This document shows positions 6,752-12,441 of a stretch of 37,373 bases of DNA, piece after piece. The notes below the pieces were generated by a model. That model saw only the letters and a program-made list of their open reading frames with translations, was not told the DNA's origin and did no database searches. Every line of letters begins with the position of its first letter. The stretch's first letter is position 1. The DNA lies in IMG/VR virus record IMGVR_UViG_3300044621_000953, positions 1 through 37,373 of that record. One strand, 5' to 3'. Origin of the DNA: a virus. Made by a program: the position numbers and the translations under genes.

Positions 6752-6926
6752 CGTCCTCCCCCTTCGGTTCGTGGCGCGTGCAGCCCTCGGTGATCGGCAT
6801 CCGCCGCCCGCCGAAGGGGTAGTCCTGATTCGGCGGGGCCGCGCAGAACGCCATGCGCGGGGGCGCGTATTCCGTGTTGGCGTGGCGGCAGGTGCCGCAC
6901 GGCCCCCAGCTAGAAGGGCACGTCAT
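6735..6926 (-). CDS. Small Cys-rich protein, 63 residues
   Basis: It has CGTCRH near residues 10-15, further Cys at MAFCAAPP and GCTRHE, and an acidic tail ending EDDDDQA. A C-x2-C...C...C-x2-H site could bind one zinc ion. ATG 6926 lies inside the end of the upstream gene (17-base overlap). The acidic end is unusual among the basic neighbours. Function unknown. Confidence 0.65.
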   Translation of the reverse strand: MTCPSSWGPCGTCRHANTEYAPPRMAFCAAPPNQDYPFGGRRMPITEGCTRHEPKGEDDDDQA

Positions 6927-7152
6927 CAGACGTCACCGGCGGCTGGCCGCTACTCCACGCCGCACGCTCGTGCGGAAGTGCCTCCTCACGCGGCTTCGAC
7001 TTGAGCACGCGCCACGCCGGCCCCTTCTCGCTCGGCTTGGCGGCAAAGCACACCACCTTGACGCCGTCGATCGTGCCAGTCATGTATTCGCCTTTCGCGC
7101 CGCGCTTGAGCCACAGCGCGCCGATCTCGTCGGGGTTCTTCTCGTATGCCAT
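6910..7152 (-). CDS. DUF736-like protein with an SSB-type C-terminal tip
   Basis: 80 residues. The body, IGALWLKRGAKGEYMTG followed by VKVVCFAAKPSEKGPAWRV, resembles the DUF736 pattern of a small beta barrel (IGxLW...G..Y..G.I......V..F). The last residues, SDDVPF, match the acidic tip of bacterial single-strand binding protein (DDDIPF), which docks repair and replication partners. It follows YqaJ with a TAATG overlap and ERF just before. A single-strand-binding or SSB-mimic role in recombination is inferred from the tip and context; the body is too short to prove an OB fold by eye. Confidence 0.65.
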   Translation of the reverse strand: MAYEKNPDEIGALWLKRGAKGEYMTGTIDGVKVVCFAAKPSEKGPAWRVLKSKPREEALPHERAAWSSGQPPVTSDDVPF

Positions 7153-7808
7153 TACGCCGTCTCCTTAATGACGCTCCACCCACGGAGCGCCGCTTCTTCG
7201 GTGTCCACTTCCGCCAGGAACTTCCGCACCGCCGCCTCGTGCGCCGCGATCTCGTCGTCTTCCCGCACCAGCCGTGCGATGTAAACCTGCATCGACGCCG
7301 GCAGCGCCGGGCAGTAGCTCACGAAGTCGAGCCAGCCCGCCCCGGTCAACCACATCTGGTGCAGCAGTTGGGCGCGATGCCCCGCCGGAATCCCGCCAGC
7401 CCGCAGATACCCGACGTGATTCGCCGGGCGCGGGCACTTGATTTCCAGCAGCCCCGCGAAGTCGTTCACCACGCCATCGGGTGACGCGCCGGCCATCAGC
7501 TCCGAGTCCGCGAGGAAACCGACACGCGAGACGAGCGTGCCCGACGTCGCCTCGTAGGCCGCGAACGCCGCCGGCTCGAGGTCGATGCCGCGCTGCATAT
7601 CCTCGTTGACGAACACGTCATCCTGGGGCTGGCCGGTCAGGCGCTCGCAGACCAACTGCATCCGCAAATCCCGCCGCGCCGCTGGCTCGCCGCCGCTCTT
7701 GAGCGTGGACGTGATGTGCTTCGCGTTGCTGGCGGTCAGTCGGCCGAGACGGGCCGCAAACCACTCCTGACTGCGCTGGGGGGCGTCGATGACGCGGAAC
7801 GGTCTCAT
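7152..7808 (-). CDS. YqaJ-type viral recombinase / lambda-type 5'-3' exonuclease
   Basis: 218 residues from ATG 7808, which overlaps the ERF stop (ATGA). Motifs: SQEWFAARLGRLTAS (13-27), RGIDLEP with Glu78, GASPDG with Asp111, LLEIKCPR with Glu122 and Lys124, and HRAQLLHQMWLTG (144-156). These are the PD-(D/E)XK residues of the YqaJ/lambda exonuclease family, which resects duplex ends to leave 3' single strands. Together with the ERF gene it forms a two-component recombination system used in replication, repair or genome circularisation. Confidence 0.92.
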   Translation of the reverse strand: MRPFRVIDAPQRSQEWFAARLGRLTASNAKHITSTLKSGGEPAARRDLRMQLVCERLTGQPQDDVFVNEDMQRGIDLEPAAFAAYEATSGTLVSRVGFLADSELMAGASPDGVVNDFAGLLEIKCPRPANHVGYLRAGGIPAGHRAQLLHQMWLTGAGWLDFVSYCPALPASMQVYIARLVREDDEIAAHEAAVRKFLAEVDTEEAALRGWSVIKETA

Positions 7809-8386
7809 GCCGTCACCTTCGCCGCGTCGTCCTTGAGGGCTTCCCATCCCTTGGCGTCTACTAGCGTCATGTGGGCGCGCAATTCCGTCGGTGATTCCAG
7901 CCACTCGGTCTTGAGCGCCGCGGTGCCCTTCTTCGCCGCCGCCCTCAGATCAGCGATGAACTGCGCGTAACCGTCGGGTGCCGCCACTGGCGCAGACTGC
8001 TGGGGGGGCGTCGTCTTCCCGCTGGCCGCGTTGCCGTCGTCGTCCTCGGGGCAGACCCCCACGATGGCCGCGAGTCCGTAGCGGCGGGCGTAGGTGATGG
8101 CCGAGCCGAGGCCCTGCATGTCGCCCTTCGTGTTCAGCAGCGGCACGTAGCCGATAATCTGCTCGCCGGATTCGTGAACCAGCGTCGTCGCCAGCGCCCA
8201 CTGTCCCTCGATGAGGCACGGCGTCTGCACGATGCCGAGCCCGTTGGAGTGCAGCGCCTCTCGGCAGGCATCCCACACCGCGCCGAGGTCGGCATACTTG
8301 TTCTTGAAGTGCGGGTTCGTGCTGTCCTTCTTCGCGCCGTCGATGCGCGCCTGCGCCTTCACGAGCGCCGTTGCCAATTCCTTCAT
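7805..8386 (-). CDS. ERF-family single-strand annealing protein
   Basis: 193 residues. FKNKYADLGAVWDACREAL (27-45), GIVQTP, LATTLVH, and GLGSAITYARRYGL (about 91-104) are the hallmark blocks of the ERF family first seen in phage P22. A Pro/Ala-rich linker at about 125-135 separates a C-terminal helical domain. The protein anneals complementary single strands exposed by its exonuclease partner. It is coupled to the YqaJ gene by ATGA and overlaps the gene before it by four bases, so all three are translated together. Confidence 0.92.
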   Translation of the reverse strand: MKELATALVKAQARIDGAKKDSTNPHFKNKYADLGAVWDACREALHSNGLGIVQTPCLIEGQWALATTLVHESGEQIIGYVPLLNTKGDMQGLGSAITYARRYGLAAIVGVCPEDDDGNAASGKTTPPQQSAPVAAPDGYAQFIADLRAAAKKGTAALKTEWLESPTELRAHMTLVDAKGWEALKDDAAKVTA

Positions 8387-8580
8387 CGCGTTCCCCCTTC
8401 GATCTTGTCGAGCATCACCTCGAGCGCCGCGCCGAGCACGTCACTCGCGGACAGTTCGTCGCGCAAACAAATCCCGCAGCCTGCCTCGTTCTCGTCCACG
8501 CCATGCGGGCAGTAGGACGGCATCCGTTCGGGCCACTCGCCCTCGCGGGGGTCGGTCGCCATCACCCAGCGGTCACTCAT
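8383..8580 (-). CDS. Small zinc-binding protein, 65 residues
   Basis: It has CPHG and CGICL, separated by about nine residues, giving a possible Cys/His metal site, and a helical C-terminus (LGAALEVMLDKIEGG). It overlaps the ERF start by four bases and the upstream gene by eight. Function not recognised. The consistent coupling supports it as a gene. Confidence 0.7.
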   Translation of the reverse strand: MSDRWVMATDPREGEWPERMPSYCPHGVDENEAGCGICLRDELSASDVLGAALEVMLDKIEGGTR

Positions 8581-8779
8581 GATCCCCCTCCTTCACGAGT
8601 CGCAGCGACTCGTGCGGCACATTGAACCCCGCGCCGCGCATCGCGTCCTCCACCAGCTTGAGCACGTCGTCGATGGTCACGACGTCGCCCGAGACGGTGA
8701 CGCGCCGCTCGCCAGACAGCGCGTCGAACGTGATGGTCAGCATGTCGCCCACGCGTTCCACGAAGTCGTCGCCGCTCAT
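8573..8779 (-). CDS. Hypothetical protein, 68 residues
   Basis: Starts MSGDDFVERVGDMLTITFDA. The pattern is a short helix, beta hairpin (ITFDALSGERRVTVSGDVVTI) and helix (DDVLKLVEDAMRG). No Cys, no membrane segment and no known motif. The start overlaps the upstream stop (ATGA), and the stop overlaps the next start by eight bases. A small alpha-beta accessory protein of the recombination operon is all that can be said. Confidence 0.65.
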   Translation of the reverse strand: MSGDDFVERVGDMLTITFDALSGERRVTVSGDVVTIDDVLKLVEDAMRGAGFNVPHESLRLVKEGDHE

Positions 8780-8973
8780 CCCCGCACCTGCGGCAGTCCC
8801 GAGCTAAACCCGGCCTTCGGCGCGGCCTGGCCGAGCACCATGTGCGCCGTGTAGATGCGCGCCATCTGCTTGTTAATCTCGCTCTCGTTCGCCTGCCAGC
8901 GGGGCATCTGTGCCCGCACCGCCGCCGAGAACGTCTCGCGGTCGGTCTGTGCGTCAATCCACCATGAAGCCAT
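8776..8973 (-). CDS. Hypothetical protein, 65 residues
   Basis: Starts MASWWIDAQTDRETFSAAVR at ATG 8973, preceded by GGGAGG at good spacing. A helix around residues 10-50 is followed by a Gly/Pro-rich end. No family recognised. The ribosome binding site overlaps the end of the 28-residue membrane peptide gene just upstream. A longer frame reaches 9024 but lacks a good start. Confidence 0.65.
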   Translation of the reverse strand: MASWWIDAQTDRETFSAAVRAQMPRWQANESEINKQMARIYTAHMVLGQAAPKAGFSSGLPQVRG

Positions 8974-8975
8974 GT

Positions 8976-9062
8976 CTACCTCCCGAAGAACAGTTCCGCC
9001 GCCACCTGACACACCCACGCCCACGCGCAGATGAGGAGCACGAGGAGAAACGCCTCCGTCAT
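8976..9062 (-). CDS. 28-residue single-span membrane peptide
   Basis: ATG 9062 overlaps the upstream stop (ATGA). The peptide has a short N-terminus (MTEA), a hydrophobic stretch FLLVLLICAWAWVC and an amphipathic end, and stops at 8976. It is short enough to be missed by gene callers. It fits the gap exactly between two coupled genes. Inner-membrane insertion is likely. Its job is unknown. Confidence 0.55.
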   Translation of the reverse strand: MTEAFLLVLLICAWAWVCQVAAELFFGR

Positions 9063-9295
9063 CGCCTCACCACTACCGGGTAGTCGGTCAAAGCATCGAC
9101 AGCGACAGTGAACGTCTTGCGCGCCTTAATGCGAATCTCGCCAAGCGACTCGTAGACGCTTGCAGTCGGGTCAGGTTCGCCGCCGAAATGCCCGAGCGCG
9201 GTATACACCGCCATCGCTTCGTCCTCCGTCAGCGTGAGCACGTATTCCACGGGCGGCGTCGGCTGCACGATCTCTCGCTTCTCACACTTCGCCAT
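9059..9295 (-). CDS. Hypothetical protein, 78 residues
   Basis: Starts MAKCEKREIVQPTPPVEYVL; the body has YVLTLTEDEAMAVYTALGH, a beta strand plus helix pattern seen in many small uncharacterised phage proteins. It has a strong ribosome binding site AGGGGGAG before ATG 9295. Its stop overlaps the start of the 28-residue membrane peptide. No function recognised. Confidence 0.7.
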   Translation of the reverse strand: MAKCEKREIVQPTPPVEYVLTLTEDEAMAVYTALGHFGGEPDPTASVYESLGEIRIKARKTFTVAVDALTDYPVVVRR

Positions 9296-9303
9296 GTCTC
9301 CCC

Positions 9304-9429
9304 CTACCGCAGCACCAGCGCCGCGCCGTAACCCACCACCACACCCACCACGAACGCGATCAGCGTGCAGACCGCCATCGCCACGAGAATCACGCCGCCG
9401 TCCGGTTCCGTCGTTTCGCCTCGCTCCAT
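9304..9429 (-). CDS. 41-residue single-span membrane protein
   Basis: ATG 9429 with AGGGGGG just upstream. After a charged N-terminus (MERGETTEPDGG) comes a hydrophobic segment (VILVAMAVCTLIAFVVG) continuing into a Val/Gly/Ala-rich end. It overlaps the end of the zinc-ribbon gene by 40 bases in another frame. Two other micro membrane proteins lie at 8976 and 26109. Function unknown; in phages such peptides can be lysis, superinfection or host-envelope effectors. Confidence 0.55.
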   Translation of the reverse strand: MERGETTEPDGGVILVAMAVCTLIAFVVGVVVGYGAALVLR

Positions 9430-9617
9430 GCTGCCCCCCTGTGTCTGTTGTGCGCGGCGTGCGCGGCAGGTGTCGCCCGCAGTTGCACCGTCGCCCCGCT
9501 GCCTCTCGCTTTACCGACTTCCCGCCTCACTGCTCGCTGTGACTCGCGGCACACCACACATACCCCCGTGCGGTTGCTCAACTTCGCCGGCCGCACCCCA
9601 CAGGATCGGCATGTCAC
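9390..9617 (-). CDS. Zinc-ribbon protein, 75 residues
   Basis: CRSCG at residues 3-7 and CVVC about 17 residues later form a four-Cys ribbon. A basic helical tail follows, ending KRRNRTAA. The start is GTG 9617, whose GTGA overlaps the stop of the 53-residue gene, so expression probably depends on translation from the leaderless message. A nucleic-acid-binding role is likely from charge and zinc site; no family is recognised. Confidence 0.7.
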   Translation of the reverse strand: MTCRSCGVRPAKLSNRTGVCVVCRESQRAVRREVGKARGSGATVQLRATPAAHAAHNRHRGAAWSEAKRRNRTAA

Positions 9618-9775
9618 GCCTTCGCCTTGCGCGGCCGTCCGCCTTTTTTCCCATTGAGCCGACTTGCCGCCGCACGCTTGGGGCTCTTGGTCGATCCGGC
9701 GCGCCGCGCCATCTCGCTGACAATCGCCCGTGCGAGCGCGACTTGCTCGTCGGTGGGTTCGTTTCGCTTCACCAT
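9614..9775 (-). CDS. 53-residue basic protein with AT-hook-like tail, predicted leaderless
   Basis: Starts MVKRNEPTDEQVALARAIVS and ends in a KKGGRPRKAKA tail; GGRPRK is AT-hook-like, expected to bind the DNA minor groove. ATG 9775 lies 7 bases after a -10 box and has no ribosome binding site, so it should be translated from a leaderless mRNA. It is the first gene of the long early operon that runs to 5418. The SPKRAAASRLNGKKGG block recalls the TPAKIAAARLNAAK block of the plus-strand gene at 1380. Position and charge suggest an autoregulator or nucleoid-type protein; this is inference. Confidence 0.68.
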   Translation of the reverse strand: MVKRNEPTDEQVALARAIVSEMARRAGSTKSPKRAAASRLNGKKGGRPRKAKA

Positions 9776-9782
9776 GTCGAGC

Positions 9783-9812
9783 AGTCTAGCGCGCTAGGTT
9801 TGCGCGTGTCAA
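9783..9812 (-). promoter_or_regulatory. Strong sigma70-like promoter of the early operon
   Basis: Minus-strand TTGACA (9812-9807), 18 bases, TAGACT (9788-9783), then 7 bases to ATG 9775. The layout matches the promoter at 1318-1347 in -35 sequence, spacer length and distance to ATG. Transcription should start within a base or two of the AUG. Confidence 0.68.
9786..9797. promoter_or_regulatory. 12-bp perfect palindrome overlapping the -10 box, candidate operator
   Basis: CTAGCGCGCTAG is its own reverse complement and shares three bases with the -10 box TAGACT. A protein bound here would block the promoter. CTAGCGCG recurs at 10233-10240, just upstream of the next leaderless promoter. Confidence 0.5.
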
Positions 9813-9826
9813 CGGTTATTTCCGTT
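9811..9826. promoter_or_regulatory. Inverted repeat beside the -35 box, candidate operator
   Basis: AACGG and CCGTT flank six AT-rich bases. The repeat overlaps the -35 TTGACA by two bases and extends upstream of it, a usual position for a repressor or activator dimer site. Confidence 0.45.
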
Positions 9827-9845
9827 GTTGTGTTTTGCGTAGTCA

Positions 9846-9863
9846 TTGCGCAAATCAGCGCAA
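9846..9863. repeat. Inverted repeat across the HNH stop codon
   Basis: TTGCGC and GCGCAA flank AAATCA, a perfect 6-bp repeat covering the HNH stop codon at 9855-9857. It could form a hairpin in the HNH message that separates it from the early operon, or be a third protein site of this control region. No T-tract follows. Confidence 0.4.
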
Positions 9864-10193
9864 CGGGAACAAGCCCTGTTGAGGCGCGTCAGCGGCAGCG
9901 CTCTCGCGCTTCACCCTGCCACGCGCCCACGTCCTGACGCGGTGGCAATTAGCGCACACAACGTCGCACTTGGACGCCTCACGGATGATGGTTTCGAGCG
10001 CCGCCCCGCCAGACACCATGGCCCCAATATCGTGCGACTTGTCCACGCTGACGCGATGGTCAAAATCCATAGCGCAGGGGTGAAACGTGCCGCCACAGTC
10101 TGCGCACGGCACGGATTTCATGGCGTTCACAGCTAGCTTGATTTCGCGGCGTCGCCCCTTGAACGCTGGACGCATCGAATACGGGATAGGCAT
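9855..10193 (-). CDS. HNH-type zinc protein, 112 residues, predicted leaderless
   Basis: VPCADCGGTFHPCAMDFDHR (about residues 28-47) followed by KCDVVCANCHRVRTWAR gives the CxxC...DH...CxxCH pattern of HNH endonucleases common in phages. The N-terminus is basic. ATG 10193 has a -10 box TAAAAT six bases upstream and no Shine-Dalgarno sequence. Its own promoter, separate from the operon before it, suggests different timing. It may cut DNA during packaging or recombination, or act as a homing nuclease; the sequence cannot decide. Confidence 0.82.
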   Translation of the reverse strand: MPIPYSMRPAFKGRRREIKLAVNAMKSVPCADCGGTFHPCAMDFDHRVSVDKSHDIGAMVSGGAALETIIREASKCDVVCANCHRVRTWARGRVKRESAAADAPQQGLFPLR

Positions 10194-10231
10194 ATTGAGA
10201 TTTTACCTATAAAAACAGGCAAAATCAATAT
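10192..10231. promoter_or_regulatory. Large imperfect inverted repeat covering the HNH promoter
   Basis: On the minus strand GATTTTGCCT and AGGTAAAATC are complementary in nine of ten positions across an 8-base loop, and flanking ATATTGA/TCAATAT arms extend it with a two-base bulge. It covers both promoter boxes and is very AT-rich for this genome. It could be an operator or an RNA hairpin ending transcription from upstream. Confidence 0.5.
10200..10228 (-). promoter_or_regulatory. Promoter for the leaderless HNH gene
   Basis: Minus-strand TTGATT (10228-10223), 17 bases, TAAAAT (10205-10200), then 6 bases to ATG 10193. This is the third case in the window of a -10 box ending 6-7 bases before a start codon without a ribosome binding site. 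Confidence 0.62.
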
Positions 10232-10251
10232 CCTAGCGCGACTGATTTCCG

Positions 10252-10548
10252 CTACTCGCGGTAATAGCTCGCCCAGAGCGCCGCATACATGGCAAGGTCC
10301 GTCCGCGTGTCCGCGATGCTCTCGTTGTTCGGCGTCTTGCCCGCGCTGGTCAGCTCCCGCAGGCGCGCCAGCTTCACGCCGATAAGACTCGCGAACACAG
10401 CATCGACGCCGGTAAAGCCTTCCGCGACTTGCGCGGCCTGCCGGAAATTGGACAGCGGGTCGCCGTCTTGCGCGTAGTCGGCATTCTTGCGGGCGTGTAG
10501 TGCGTGCATCTCCCGTAGGAGCGAGTCAAAGCGCGGATTGTCTGCCAT
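10252..10548 (-). CDS. DUF1599-like protein, 98 residues
   Basis: FDSLLREMHALHARKNADYA, then DPLSNFRQAAQVAEGF and a C-terminal DTRTDLAMYAALWASYYRE, match the pattern of the DUF1599 family of small helical phage proteins (K-x-x-DY...NF...D...D.A.Y), discussed as nucleotide-metabolism associated. Lys/Asp/Glu residues on helices resemble all-alpha NTP pyrophosphatases, but the EExxE...ExxD motif is not clear. ATG 10548 follows an upstream stop at 10564 with a weak GGAA site. It ends the run of genes after the lysis module. Confidence 0.65.
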   Translation of the reverse strand: MADNPRFDSLLREMHALHARKNADYAQDGDPLSNFRQAAQVAEGFTGVDAVFASLIGVKLARLRELTSAGKTPNNESIADTRTDLAMYAALWASYYRE

Positions 10549-10563
10549 TCGAGATTCCAGAAT

Positions 10564-10911
10564 CTATGAGTCCACCATCACGGGCTTGGTCATCCGCTTG
10601 GCCGTTTTGCGATAGGCGCGATACCACCAGCGCCGCTCTTGGTCGCTCATCGCCGTGACGAGCCGCCGCGCCGTGTCGCTCACGCGCCGCTCGCCCCATC
10701 GCGGATAGCGACGGTGCAGCAGCTCGTGCAGCAGCGTGTCCACGACGTTCGGCGCGGGGTCCACGTAGACGTTCCCGGAGCTAGGCTCATACAGCCCCTC
10801 CACGAGCTCGCCGTCGCTCTGGATTTCCGCCTGGAACACGCGCCCGCGTGCGAGTTCGGCGCGCAGCTCGGTCATGAGCGTGTCGAACGTCTCGACCTTG
10901 ATAGTCCTCAC
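10564..10911 (-). CDS. Small HExxH zincin-like protein, 115 residues
   Basis: VVDTLLHELLHRRYPRWGER contains HELLH, the zinc-binding and catalytic motif of zincin metallopeptidases. It lies on a helix preceded by a strand (SGNVYVDPAP), as in minimal SprT, WLM or ImmA-type folds. A third zinc ligand cannot be fixed by eye; an acidic or His residue after RYPRWGE is expected. The start is GTG 10911 overlapping the exonuclease stop as GTGA. A phage peptidase here could process host regulators or DNA-protein crosslinks; this is open. Some HExxH phage proteins are not proteases. Confidence 0.7.
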   Translation of the reverse strand: MRTIKVETFDTLMTELRAELARGRVFQAEIQSDGELVEGLYEPSSGNVYVDPAPNVVDTLLHELLHRRYPRWGERRVSDTARRLVTAMSDQERRWWYRAYRKTAKRMTKPVMVDS

Positions 10912-11576
10912 GGCGTGTATCCTTCGGCGCGAGACGTCCCGCTATACCACTTCCTCGGCGCGGCCAGATACCCCGCCGCCAGCAGTTCCTTGCGCAGCGC
11001 GATGTGCTGTTTCACGTCGCCCACGACGCGCCGCCGCACCTCCGCCAGCCCTTCCGGCGTGAGCCGGTTCGCGGCCCGCCACTGGCTCTGGTTCATCGAC
11101 TCCTTCTTGTTCGAGAGCCGGAACATCGCGCCGAGGCTTTCCTGCGACAGACTCAGCCCCTTGGAGCGCATCATCTGGGTCTTCGTATCCTGCGCCCAGG
11201 TATCGCGCAGCGCCGGCATCCGGCACTCCATCAGCGCACCGTTGATCATCGGGAGGTCATGGCCGGTGATGTAGTGCCCCGTCACCATGTCGGCCTCGTT
11301 GTAGGCTGACACAAACTCGCGGAGGATTTCTGTCAGCGGCACCTCCCCGAGCAGGCGCACCGTGACGCGATTCGGCGCATCCGTCCACGCCCACGCAATC
11401 GCCGTGACTTCGCCCGTCGTGAAGTCGGAGCCGAGATAACTAAGCGGACGGTTTTCGATGTCGAAGTCGAGCACGCGGGGCGCGCGACTTGGCACGAGCA
11501 CGCGGGCGGGCTGCACGCGAATCGCGGGCATCTGCGGCGGGGGCTGTTTCGGCTGCACGGCGATTCGTATGAGCAT
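10908..11576 (-). CDS. DEDD-family 3'-5' exonuclease (DnaQ/RNase H fold)
   Basis: 222 residues from ATG 11576, preceded by AGGTGG. VLDFDIENRPL (35-45) is exonuclease motif I (D-x-E). Motif II resembles GHYITGHDLPMIN, and VVGDVKQHIALRK has the Asp of motif III. The order and spacing fit DEDD exonucleases. No polymerase domain is present, so it is a free-standing nuclease that could proofread, trim ends or degrade RNA. The first 30 residues are Pro-rich and overlap the preceding gene by 137 bases; ATG 11531 is another possible start but lacks a ribosome binding site. Confidence 0.78.
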   Translation of the reverse strand: MLIRIAVQPKQPPPQMPAIRVQPARVLVPSRAPRVLDFDIENRPLSYLGSDFTTGEVTAIAWAWTDAPNRVTVRLLGEVPLTEILREFVSAYNEADMVTGHYITGHDLPMINGALMECRMPALRDTWAQDTKTQMMRSKGLSLSQESLGAMFRLSNKKESMNQSQWRAANRLTPEGLAEVRRRVVGDVKQHIALRKELLAAGYLAAPRKWYSGTSRAEGYTP

Positions 11577-11769
11577 CGGCCACCTGGAGGTCAAACATCG
11601 CGCCCGCTTCCAGCCCCAGCACGGGACGGCCAGCCTTCAACGCTTCGATCTCGGGATACAGCACGTCCTCCGTCCAGTCGATCCGCTCGAAGGTCTGCCG
11701 TAGGTTGAACTCAGCGCGCCGGAGCGCCTTGAGCTTCTTTTCTGTGCGACTGTCTCTCGACAAGCTCAC
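11440..11769 (-). CDS. Hypothetical helical protein, 109 residues
   Basis: GTG 11769 has an excellent AAGGAG seven bases upstream. Residues 1-65, including LRRAEFNLRQTFERIDWTED and YPEIEALKAGRPVLGLEAG, look like a real helical protein. The last 40 residues are Arg/Ala-rich and share DNA with the exonuclease N-terminus, so that part may be a frame-overlap product. It overlaps the zinc protein by 59 bases at the start. The function is unknown. Confidence 0.55.
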   Translation of the reverse strand: MSLSRDSRTEKKLKALRRAEFNLRQTFERIDWTEDVLYPEIEALKAGRPVLGLEAGAMFDLQVADAHTNRRAAETAPAADARDSRAARPRARAKSRAPRARLRHRKPSA

Positions 11770-12082
11770 GCAGTCTCTCCTTGATGTGCGCGTTGATGCG
11801 CCGTGCGTCTTCGATGGTTCGCGCCGTCGAGTGATACTCTTGGCCGATCACGATGCGCCGCGCATTGTGTCGTCGGTTGACGGCCTTCCGCGCCTCGCCG
11901 GCGTAGTAGCGCGCATTCCGCGCCCGCCCTCCAGGTGACTGATGCACGCACCGCGCGCAGCGGCAATCCCGGTTGCGTGCGCGAGACGGCAACGCCGGCC
12001 GTTCGTGGCACACGCGACACGTTACCCGCGTTCCATCATCTGCGCCAGTCGTTCCGCTCGTGCGCCGACTTGCTTCGCCCAT
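11711..12082 (-). CDS. Zinc-finger protein overlapping the endolysin end, 123 residues
   Basis: CRVCHERPALPSRARNRDCR and CARC form a four-Cys finger near the N-terminus, followed by a long basic helix region (RNARYYAGEARKAVNRRHNAR, then RRINAHIKERLRELVERQ). This resembles phage HNH-associated or Zn-finger DNA-binding proteins. ATG 12082 is the nearest start but lies 61 bases inside the lysozyme gene and lacks a good ribosome binding site, so the true start is uncertain. It may be coupled to lysozyme translation. Confidence 0.6.
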   Translation of the reverse strand: MGEASRRTSGTTGADDGTRVTCRVCHERPALPSRARNRDCRCARCVHQSPGGRARNARYYAGEARKAVNRRHNARRIVIGQEYHSTARTIEDARRINAHIKERLRELVERQSHRKEAQGAPAR

Positions 12083-12441
12083 AGGCTCAGACGCATCCCT
12101 TCCGCCGCTGTCGTGAAGTCGCCCCGCCGCATGGCTGAAAGCGTGCGGACAAAGCCCCGGAGACGCGGCCAGCCGAGGTTGAAACACATGTTGATCAAGA
12201 CGCGCTGACGCACGGGCGACAGCGTGACCCACCACGGCACGCCCCGGTTCAGGTCGCCGATACAGAGGTCGATATCGCTCCGGAGCAGGTAGTCGATCTC
12301 GTCGTCGGACAGGCCGCGATCCGTCAGGTTCCGGCCGACGCCGATGGTCAGCTTGCCCACCGTATCGGTATAGGGAAACGGCTCCACGCCCTCGTCCCGG
12401 CGTAGCTCCGCGATCAGTGTGGCGCGCTCGGCGTCTGTCAC
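12022..12441 (-). CDS. Endolysin, GH24 phage lysozyme
   Basis: 139 residues. Cleaves the beta-1,4 bond between MurNAc and GlcNAc in peptidoglycan. The T4-lysozyme catalytic triad is present with exact spacing: Glu17 in RRDEG, Asp26 in YTDT and Thr32 in LTIGVG. VRQRVLINMCFNLGWPRLRGF is the conserved core helix of the family. Start is GTG 12441 overlapping the holin-like stop as GTGA. A long upstream extension in frame covers the holin gene and is rejected. No signal peptide, so release would depend on the holin. Confidence 0.93.
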   Translation of the reverse strand: MTDAERATLIAELRRDEGVEPFPYTDTVGKLTIGVGRNLTDRGLSDDEIDYLLRSDIDLCIGDLNRGVPWWVTLSPVRQRVLINMCFNLGWPRLRGFVRTLSAMRRGDFTTAAEGMRLSLWAKQVGARAERLAQMMERG

